This document shows, piece after piece, positions 15,045-21,333 of a stretch of 23,828 nucleotides of DNA (its first letter is position 1; every line of letters begins with the position of its first letter). The position numbers were made by a program, and so were the translations under genes. Origin of the DNA: CAZMFZ01 sp964565665 (GTDB lineage: Bacteria > Bacteroidota > Bacteroidia > Cytophagales > UBA9547); assembly GCA_964565665.1 (NCBI GenBank), contig CAZMFZ010000051.1, positions 1 to 23,828 of the forward strand, given 5' to 3'. Under the pieces are notes generated by a model. It made no database searches. It worked only from the letters and a program-made list of their open reading frames with translations, and was not told where the DNA came from.

Positions 15045-16136
15045 ATGAAACACCTAAAAAATCGCCCTATTGAAATAACCAACACTTTTTTAAACCAAAA
15101 GCGAATGCGAGCCGATGTCTTGGCCGATGGCATAGTAGCCCAAATATTTAACCAACCAAATGCAAGAGAAATTCTTTCTGTAATGGCCTCGGTATCGAAA
15201 AACAGCAACCCCAATCCCGAAAATCTACCCGATTTTTTGCGGGACTATTTCGATTCAACAGCCAAACTGCCTGCCTGGCATTCGAAAAGGAAAATCAAAA
15301 TCAGCTCAAAATTTTTTTGCCAAAATACACAACCCATCATGCTGTGCCTGATGATGCTTTCCCTTCCGTATTGCTATGCAGCCGGGGCAGATGCCGAGGT
15401 ACTTTTACTTTCGCAACGTATAGGCAACGATACCCGCAAGAGACTTTCTGAAACTGGGCAATTTATATTTGATGTAATGGCTGAAGATGCCTTTGAGCAT
15501 TCGGGCTGTGGCATTCGCAGCATACAAAAAGTGCGATTGATGCACGCAATTGTTCGCTATCATTTGCAGAAAAATGCACTCTGGAATAATGAAAATGGGC
15601 TTGCCATCAATCAAGAAGCTATGGCAGGCACAAATTTGGCTTTTTCATTGATGATACTGAGAGGTTTGCAAAGGCAAAATATCTCTTTTTCTGCAGATGA
15701 AGAAAATGCTTATATTCATCGCTGGAATATTATAGGCTTTATGATGGGAATAGATGAGGATTTACTATTCGATACCGTAAAACAAACTGCTTTTCTGGAA
15801 GAAAAAATAAGAACTAGACACTTCATAAAATCAAAAGCTGGAATAGAACTCACTGCCGCTCTAATAAACACTGCAAAAGATTTTTTTCCTGATAAACCCG
15901 CTGATAAATTTCTCTTTCCTATTATGAGCCATTTACTGGGCAGAAAAGTGGCTGAAATATTAGAAATTCCATACTCAGAAGAAAATAATGAAGTGATGGC
16001 ACTCTTGAAACTCAAAAACACATTTCAACAAGTATTCAATATCCAATTTGGCAAAGTAAATTTGGCAATGCAAAAGCAAATGCAACTGGAAAATGAAGGT
16101 AAAAGAGCTGATTTCAAATCTCCATATAAATTGTAG
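15045..16136 (+). CDS. DUF2236 family protein (MpaB / rubber-oxygenase-type putative haem oxygenase)
   Basis: A 363-residue, mostly helical protein of the oxygenase MpaB/latex-clearing-protein catalytic family (DUF2236). Typical landmarks are RPIEITNTFL at the N-terminus, LPAWHSKRK near residue 80, KRLSETGQFIFDVM, RSIQKVRLMHAIVRYHL, and AINQEAMAGTNLAFS. Arg133, Thr137, His167 and Arg171 have the same spacing as Arg164, Thr168, His198 and Arg202 of Streptomyces Lcp, as I remember them; His198 is the axial haem-b ligand there. A b-type haem oxygenase is therefore likely, but the substrate is unknown. There is no signal peptide, unlike Lcp. ATG 15045 is chosen over a TTG six bases upstream. No neighbour suggests a pathway, and a MITE-like element follows. 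Confidence 0.82.
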   Translation: MKHLKNRPIEITNTFLNQKRMRADVLADGIVAQIFNQPNAREILSVMASVSKNSNPNPENLPDFLRDYFDSTAKLPAWHSKRKIKISSKFFCQNTQPIMLCLMMLSLPYCYAAGADAEVLLLSQRIGNDTRKRLSETGQFIFDVMAEDAFEHSGCGIRSIQKVRLMHAIVRYHLQKNALWNNENGLAINQEAMAGTNLAFSLMILRGLQRQNISFSADEENAYIHRWNIIGFMMGIDEDLLFDTVKQTAFLEEKIRTRHFIKSKAGIELTAALINTAKDFFPDKPADKFLFPIMSHLLGRKVAEILEIPYSEENNEVMALLKLKNTFQQVFNIQFGKVNLAMQKQMQLENEGKRADFKSPYKL

Positions 16137-16175
16137 AATCATTTGCGACAAAGCTTGAATATTATATTCAAAAAC

Positions 16176-16285
16176 ATTGTCATTAACTTAAAACCTCAAT
16201 CACTTCTCAGCAATTCTGCGAAATTGCAGCAGAAATCAAAGGGTAAGGGATGAGTTATGTAAAAAGTGCTTAAGCTAATGACATT
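16176..16285. mobile_element. MITE-like imperfect palindrome, copy A
   Basis: Left end ATTGTCATTAACTTAA (16176-16191) and right end TTAAGCTAATGACATT (16270-16285) are inverted repeats matching at 14 of 16 positions. Inside are CCTCAATCACTTCTC and, towards the right, AAGGGTAAGGGATGAG, which are partly complementary, and a central TTCTGC / GCAGAA hairpin. Copy B at 21201-21312 has the same ends and internal words. It is non-coding and ends 29 bp upstream of the glycosyltransferase start. Confidence 0.75.
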
Positions 16286-16314
16286 AAACGCAAAAATTGA
16301 CAAAGTAGGCTTTT

Positions 16315-17055
16315 ATGAAAATATCAATTATCACCGTTTGCTACAATGCTGAAAACACTATTGAGAGATGCTTGCTATCGGTACTCGACCAATCGTACAG
16401 TGATATAGAATACATTATAATTGATGGGTTTTCTGCCGATTCTACTGTATCTATTATTGAAAAATACAAATCTCATATTTCAAAATTAGTATCTGAACCC
16501 GACAAAGGCATTTACGATGCTATGAATAAAGGAATTGCATTGGCTACAGGTGAAATGGTAGGTATACTCAATGCAGATGATGTATTTGCCCACGAAAATG
16601 TGCTCATCCATATTGCTGAAAAATTTAAAGAAGATCAGAATGATTCTTTATATGCCGATTTGCAATATGTAAATAGCACTAAAGTAATACGCCATTGGAA
16701 TTCAGGCAGTTATAAAATCAACAATTGGTATTGGGGCTGGATGCCACCACACCCTACTTTTTATGTGAAACGTGAATTATATGCTAAGTTTGGTAATTTC
16801 AATACCGAACTTAAGCTGGCAGCCGATTATGAAATTATGCTCAGGTTTTTATTGAAACATAAAATATCAGCTTCTTATTTGCCTGAAGTAACAGTAAAAA
16901 TGGCTGTAGGTGGGGTGAGCAATAAAAGCATTAAAAATAGATTACTTGCCAACCAAGAAGACAAAAAGGCATGGACTATAAATAATTTATCCATGCCTTT
17001 TTATTTGCCTTTGCTCAAACCTTTAAGAAAAGTAATGCAGTTTCTTAAAAAGTAA
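16315..17055 (+). CDS. Family 2 glycosyltransferase
   Basis: A 246-residue GT-A-fold inverting glycosyltransferase. It opens with MKISIITVCYNAENTIERCL and SVLDQSYSDIEYIIIDG (nucleotide-binding Rossmann half), then SEPDKGIYDAMNKGIALATG and the metal-binding GILNADDVF (the DxD-type site). PPHPTFYVKRELYAKFG and LAADYEIMLRFLLKH form the acceptor half with its conserved D/E. It closely resembles the small WcaA/WfgS-type transferases of exopolysaccharide and O-antigen clusters. No other polysaccharide gene is nearby, so it is an orphan here. It ends 2 bp from the converging PorG-like gene. A MITE-like element lies directly upstream and may carry or have displaced its promoter. Donor and acceptor sugars cannot be deduced. 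Confidence 0.92.
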   Translation: MKISIITVCYNAENTIERCLLSVLDQSYSDIEYIIIDGFSADSTVSIIEKYKSHISKLVSEPDKGIYDAMNKGIALATGEMVGILNADDVFAHENVLIHIAEKFKEDQNDSLYADLQYVNSTKVIRHWNSGSYKINNWYWGWMPPHPTFYVKRELYAKFGNFNTELKLAADYEIMLRFLLKHKISASYLPEVTVKMAVGGVSNKSIKNRLLANQEDKKAWTINNLSMPFYLPLLKPLRKVMQFLKK

Positions 17056-17057
17056 AA

Positions 17058-18092
17058 CTACTTCCGTTGAAATTGGTGATGCCTAGTTCCCTTACCACTT
17101 TCAAAATGCCTATGTGTTTTTTGAGCGGTGAAGCTAACGGGGTTTGCCATGGTATAGTCTAAATGGATGTTGAAAATACCATATCCATCGAAGAAAACTG
17201 CATTTCCACTTCTGCCTGAGCCTTGATCACTTAACCCACTTTGGCTTGGTGCAGCTTTTTTACCACTAGTAAAACCGGGATCAGAGAGAATATATTTTGT
17301 TTCCCTAGTGCCTGGTACACCTTGTGTTTCGTTACCTGTGGTATAGGCTTGCTTTGCACCCAAATCATCTAAATATTGCGTAAAGGCGACTGTGTAAGTG
17401 ATATCCGCACCAATATCAAAAAACTCACTAATTTTTATTCTAGTTCCTATGCCTCCGTTTATGTAAGGGACTAATGTGCCATAATTTTTGCCTTCAAAAG
17501 TTTCAATGCCAGCTACAGATTGATATTGATTAGTAATGGTATTGAGTATACTAGGTGTAAAACTCAAAATTCCAGCTCCTGCAATTATATAAGGTACAAA
17601 GAAATTTCTTCTGTTGTATTGGTCAGATTTGTCGCCCATAAACCTGCTTATGGAAGGAATTAAGTCGAAATGAGCTAATATTCCAAACTCTACAATATCG
17701 GTTCTAAAAGAAATATCTCTTGCAGGTCTTCCAGTACCTTCTGGCGAATCGGCATCTGCCGCACTTATTCTTCCATACCTAAATTGCGCTCCGACACTTA
17801 CACGGTTTGTAAATCTGTATTTTAAACCCAAATTGAATTGATAATTATTGATGTCTTTGAATGGCCCGATAAAGCAATCGCCCGTTTGGCAAAGTTGTCC
17901 AAAATACGACATGGTGCCTACACCTACAGTCCAAGTCCAAGGGTAGGCTATTTTTCTTGAAATAGGAATATTAGAATTGGCTCTGGTTCGGGTTTGCCCT
18001 GGATACAGCTTTCTGCCTTGTGAAAAAGCACTTGTAAAACTGAAAACTGCAAGTGATATTATAAGTAAATATTTTATATACTTCATGTTCAT
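17058..18092 (-). CDS. Outer-membrane beta-barrel protein of the PorG/DUF6089 type
   Basis: A 344-residue exported protein. A signal peptide ends at SAFSQ (about residue 25). It is followed by a short Arg-rich linker and a beta-barrel-like region starting WTWTVGVGTMSYFGQLC, with NLGLKYRFTNRVSVGAQFRYG, FGILAHFDLIP, NFFVPYIIAGAGIL, and PYINGGIGTRIKISEFFDIG. This order matches the DUF6089/PorG family, outer-membrane barrels associated with the type IX secretion machinery (PorK/PorN/PorG). The C-terminal 100 residues contain a low-complexity Gly/Ser/Lys loop (about 270-300) and end with a His-rich tail. Two Mets (MNMK) could start it; the second fits the signal peptide equally well. The T9SS link is by family and not by neighbours. 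Confidence 0.75.
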   Translation of the reverse strand: MNMKYIKYLLIISLAVFSFTSAFSQGRKLYPGQTRTRANSNIPISRKIAYPWTWTVGVGTMSYFGQLCQTGDCFIGPFKDINNYQFNLGLKYRFTNRVSVGAQFRYGRISAADADSPEGTGRPARDISFRTDIVEFGILAHFDLIPSISRFMGDKSDQYNRRNFFVPYIIAGAGILSFTPSILNTITNQYQSVAGIETFEGKNYGTLVPYINGGIGTRIKISEFFDIGADITYTVAFTQYLDDLGAKQAYTTGNETQGVPGTRETKYILSDPGFTSGKKAAPSQSGLSDQGSGRSGNAVFFDGYGIFNIHLDYTMANPVSFTAQKTHRHFESGKGTRHHQFQRK

Positions 18093-18132
18093 ATTGTTGA
18101 TGTAAAATTACAGGCTCATAGCATACGATGTA

Positions 18133-18166
18133 CAAAATTAAAAATTTAACTCAAATAGAAAAACAA
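18133..18166 (-). promoter_or_regulatory. Candidate promoter for the PorG-like gene
   Basis: On the minus strand TAATTTTG (18133-18140) is an exact TAnnTTTG -7 box, with TTG (18164-18166) 23 bp upstream. It lies 40 bp before the first Met, so the gene can be transcribed separately from the upstream tsaD pair. Confidence 0.4.
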
Positions 18167-18209
18167 TATTAGATATAAACACCTCAAAATACGATTAATT
18201 AAAGATTTG

Positions 18210-19799
18210 TTAATTTTGATCTTTTGGTTTTAGCTCAATTTTGTTGAAGTAAATAACTGTGCCTGAGGCTTTTGTATAATCCGATTCTAAATTTTTCACT
18301 TTTTGAGTACCAAACGCAATAAAATAATTTCCATACCAGTAAGTGACATCACTATTGTACTGTTCTTTCACTTTTTCAAAATCATTATCAATTTCTACAA
18401 GTGTTCTTATTTTTTCGGTTTTTGTGGTATCTCGGTTTAGGAATTTATATTGTATCTGCCCATGCTGGCTGTAAGCGGCTATATATTGCCCTTTATTATG
18501 CAATATGTGTACTTTTTCATTGAGGTTAAAAGTGAGTATGTCTTGTATTACAATCGAATTATCCCACAACAATTCACCTTTTTTATCAAGACCGGCTATG
18601 ATAGCGTGTGAGTAGCGCCAACCGTCAAATACATCTACAGCAGTCTCAATTGGCCTTCCGTAATACCAAGAAGTGCGGAATTCGGTATGGTATTGTGGGG
18701 AATAGGCCTCGGTAACTACTATATATTCATTGCTGTCTGACACAATAGGTTCATGAACTAGCATTTGAAAACTCAATTCCAAATCTTTGCCTTTGTCTTT
18801 TCGCTTCTCAATTTTTTTCTGCAATTTCAATTGCTCTTTTTGTGGTAAATAGTCGAAGAAATTTTTAAAATTAGTAAAGCTTTGATAGCGTATAAATTCT
18901 TGTTTTCCTTTTTTGATTTGAGCTAAATACAAGCCCTGAGCTCCGCTAAAGCCCTTGCTGGCGTATGAACCTGTTATAATTTTAATATCGGCATTTACAC
19001 AATTAATTTTTCCATCTATCAGTTGGTTTTGATCTGTAAATGTTTTGATAGGCGTTGCCACTGCTTTTGCCCCACTGTATTTCAATTCTTGTATAAATAA
19101 ATCTGATTTATGAGACGACTGGTTTTTTATCATCGCATGCAAGCGACCATTTATAGTGTCGGGACTGAAATTTACCACCTCTGATTTACCTTTTAATTCT
19201 AATAGAACTTGTTTATTGAGCTTGGTCTGCAATGAAGCATGGCCTACATAGGCTGTTTTTTCAGGTAAAAAATTGGGGATAAACAAAAGTGGAAAACAGG
19301 CAAAACCAATGCAGGAGCGATAAAAAACGGTGGCATCTGGTGGCGAAATAGTGCCTCCCATAAATGCGTTGTCGTCCATTACTGCAAATTGATTTAGCTC
19401 TACTCGCTCTTTGGGTAGTCTTCCTTTATTAATAAAAATTTCTCCCGTTTCTTGGTCGAGTTTTACAATTTGAAATTCTCTGTCTTTGGTAAAGAGAATG
19501 TAAACAAAAAAATCATCTGAAAATTTATTTACGAAAGTTAGATTATTAATTAGAGGATATTCTGTAGTCCATTCCTCAGTAAAAGTGGTGTCGTATTTGG
19601 TGAAAGTCCATCTTTCTGTGCGAGCTCCCTGGCTTTTAGCATTGTTTTCGTAAAAAATTACTACGCCTTTTTCTTTTAATGGAATTACATGATATTGGTT
19701 ATTGGCTGATTTCACTTCCACCGTTATCCTTACGTTCTGAGAAAATGAATGCTGAATTGGCAAAATTAAGAGTAAATGAAAGGTTGAATATTTTAGCAT
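18210..19799 (-). CDS. Exported protein of unknown function downstream of tsaD
   Basis: I do not recognise a named family. The start is set at the Met of MLKYSTFHLLLILPIQHSFSQ, which gives a clean signal peptide and a 43-bp gap after tsaD; an upstream Met (19865) would overlap tsaD and put charged residues before the signal. The mature part (about 510 residues) is rich in beta-strand patterns with repeated aromatic/Thr/Lys segments such as WTFTKYDTTFTEEWTTEYPL, DGWRYSHAIIAGLDKKGELL and WDNSIVIQDILTFNL. These look like blades of a propeller-like fold. A charged helix (LPQKEQLKLQKKIEKRKDKG) interrupts it near residue 340. No lipobox is present. It is probably co-transcribed with tsaD. Role unknown; it may be a periplasmic or surface protein. 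Confidence 0.75.
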   Translation of the reverse strand: MLKYSTFHLLLILPIQHSFSQNVRITVEVKSANNQYHVIPLKEKGVVIFYENNAKSQGARTERWTFTKYDTTFTEEWTTEYPLINNLTFVNKFSDDFFVYILFTKDREFQIVKLDQETGEIFINKGRLPKERVELNQFAVMDDNAFMGGTISPPDATVFYRSCIGFACFPLLFIPNFLPEKTAYVGHASLQTKLNKQVLLELKGKSEVVNFSPDTINGRLHAMIKNQSSHKSDLFIQELKYSGAKAVATPIKTFTDQNQLIDGKINCVNADIKIITGSYASKGFSGAQGLYLAQIKKGKQEFIRYQSFTNFKNFFDYLPQKEQLKLQKKIEKRKDKGKDLELSFQMLVHEPIVSDSNEYIVVTEAYSPQYHTEFRTSWYYGRPIETAVDVFDGWRYSHAIIAGLDKKGELLWDNSIVIQDILTFNLNEKVHILHNKGQYIAAYSQHGQIQYKFLNRDTTKTEKIRTLVEIDNDFEKVKEQYNSDVTYWYGNYFIAFGTQKVKNLESDYTKASGTVIYFNKIELKPKDQN

Positions 19800-19842
19800 A
19801 AAATCAACTTTAACATTTGGCCAACACACTAAAAATATTTTT

Positions 19843-20862
19843 TTAAGAAATTGAAAGCCTTGCATTAGGCACTACAGATTGGAGTTCGAAAGATTGATTT
19901 ATGTATTTGAAATGAGCTGTAATGGCAATCATGGCAGCATTATCAGTACAATATTCAAATTTAGGGATAAAAATATTCCAATTCGATTTTTGTTTTTCTT
20001 CATTCATTCTTCTTCTTAATTCTGAATTGGCAGCTACACCTCCTGCAATGGCAATTTGGTTGATATTATGAGCTGCTGCAGCTTTTTTCAATTTACGCAT
20101 TAGTATTTCCACCAACGTATATTGAATAGAGGCACATATATCATCGAGATTATCAGCAATGAAATTAGCGTTTTGAGCTTTGTTTTTCTGAAGAAAGTAT
20201 AATATTGAAGTTTTGATTCCGCTGAATGAGAAATTCAAATTTGGTATGTCGGGAAATGGGAACCTGAATGTAGTAGGGTTGCCAAGCTGAGCTAATTGGT
20301 CTAAAACCGGACCACCTGGGTAGGGTAGACCTAGTAATTTGGCCGATTTATCAAAAGCTTCGCCTACGGCATCGTCTATCGTTTCGCCCAATATTGTTAG
20401 TTTATCTATTCCTTCTACCAAAACAATTTGGGTATGTCCCCCACTTACAGTAAGGCACAAAAATGGAAAGTCGGGCTTAGGTTCATCTATAAAATGGGCA
20501 AAAATATGAGCCTCAATATGGTTTACGCCAATCAAAGGCAAGTCTAAAGCCATTGCCATTGATTTTGAAAAACTGCAACCCACTAATAAAGAACCCAACA
20601 GCCCTGGGCCTTTAGTAAATGCAATGCCTGAAAGTGTTGATTTTGAGGTGTTTGCTTGCTGAAGTGCCTCATTTACCACAGGGATTATATTTTTCTCGTG
20701 GGCTCTAGAGGCCAGTTCTGGTACTACCCCGCCATATTGGCTGTGAATGGGCTGGGTAGAAATAATATTTGATAATACCTTTCCATTATGAATTACAGAG
20801 GCAGAGGTTTCATCGCAAGACGATTCGATAGCAAGTAAAATAATGGGGGAATCAGGCATCAA
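19843..20862 (-). CDS. tsaD: tRNA N6-adenosine threonylcarbamoyltransferase TsaD
   Basis: The catalytic subunit of the TsaBDE complex, which transfers the threonylcarbamoyl group to A37 of ANN-decoding tRNAs in the cytoplasm. The 339-residue protein has the full Kae1/TsaD signature: LAIESSCDETSASVI at the N-terminus, QYGGVVPELASRAHEKNI, TKGPGLLGSLLVG, NHIEAH with the metal ligands His115 and His119, CLTVSGGHTQIVLV, LPYPGGP, FSFSGIKTS, IAGGVAANSELR, and YCTDNAAMIA with the metal Asp. Length is typical. MMPDS gives two possible starts three bases apart. It heads a minus-strand pair with the exported unknown protein and is divergent from the TamB-like gene, a pairing I recall in many Bacteroidota. 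Confidence 0.97.
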   Translation of the reverse strand: MMPDSPIILLAIESSCDETSASVIHNGKVLSNIISTQPIHSQYGGVVPELASRAHEKNIIPVVNEALQQANTSKSTLSGIAFTKGPGLLGSLLVGCSFSKSMAMALDLPLIGVNHIEAHIFAHFIDEPKPDFPFLCLTVSGGHTQIVLVEGIDKLTILGETIDDAVGEAFDKSAKLLGLPYPGGPVLDQLAQLGNPTTFRFPFPDIPNLNFSFSGIKTSILYFLQKNKAQNANFIADNLDDICASIQYTLVEILMRKLKKAAAAHNINQIAIAGGVAANSELRRRMNEEKQKSNWNIFIPKFEYCTDNAAMIAITAHFKYINQSFELQSVVPNARLSIS

Positions 20863-21333
20863 TTTTAATGTAATTTATCGAAACCAATAATTGTGAAATT
20901 TCCCATATTGGTTCATCTAGGTGTGAGTTTATTGAAGATCTCTTCGCAGGGATGTTATAGTAGAGAATAGGGATTAAGAAGTTGTTTTTATAGTATCAAA
21001 GTTAGCTGGTTAGATCCAATATCCAAAACTTCAATAGCTGCTTATAATTATTTTCTCCTTAATAAGTATTGGATCAAAGTACATTTTAACGAAGCTTCAA
21101 ATGAATATAATCTGCCGTTTATTTTCAATTACACCCTACTTTAAATATTTATGAATAACTTATTGTTAAATTTGAAATTCTAAAATTAACAATTATAATT
21201 TCAATGTTATTAACTTAAGACCTCAATCCCTTCTCGGATAGGAAAGGCCTGCACCGTTCAAACGGTGGTTAGGGATCAGGTTTTAAAAAGCAACTTAAGA
21301 TAATGACATTGATTAATAAGGTACAATAGCGAT
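20863..21333. other. 471-bp divergent intergenic region between tsaD and the TamB-like gene
   Basis: No gene is visible. It contains a perfect 8-bp inverted repeat AACCAATA (20881-20888) / TATTGGTT (20905-20912), and a second perfect 9-bp inverted repeat GATCCAATA (21013-21021) / TATTGGATC (21067-21075) with a smaller CTTAT/ATAAG pair nested inside. A MITE-like element (21201-21312) follows. Promoters for both divergent genes must lie here, but I could not pick a convincing pair. Confidence 0.6.
21201..21312. mobile_element. MITE-like imperfect palindrome, copy B
   Basis: Left end TCAATGTTATTAACTTAAGA (21201-21220) and the reverse complement of the right end (21293-21312) match at 17 of 20 positions. 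Internal words CCTCAATCCCTTCTC and AGGGATCAGG are partly complementary, and the centre is a perfect hairpin CACCGTT-CA-AACGGTG (21252-21267). It shares ends and arms with copy A at 16176-16285 but has a different central hairpin. It ends 21 bp before the TamB-like start, and its last bases supply the stop (TGA 21310-21312) that closes the TamB reading frame upstream. Confidence 0.78.
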
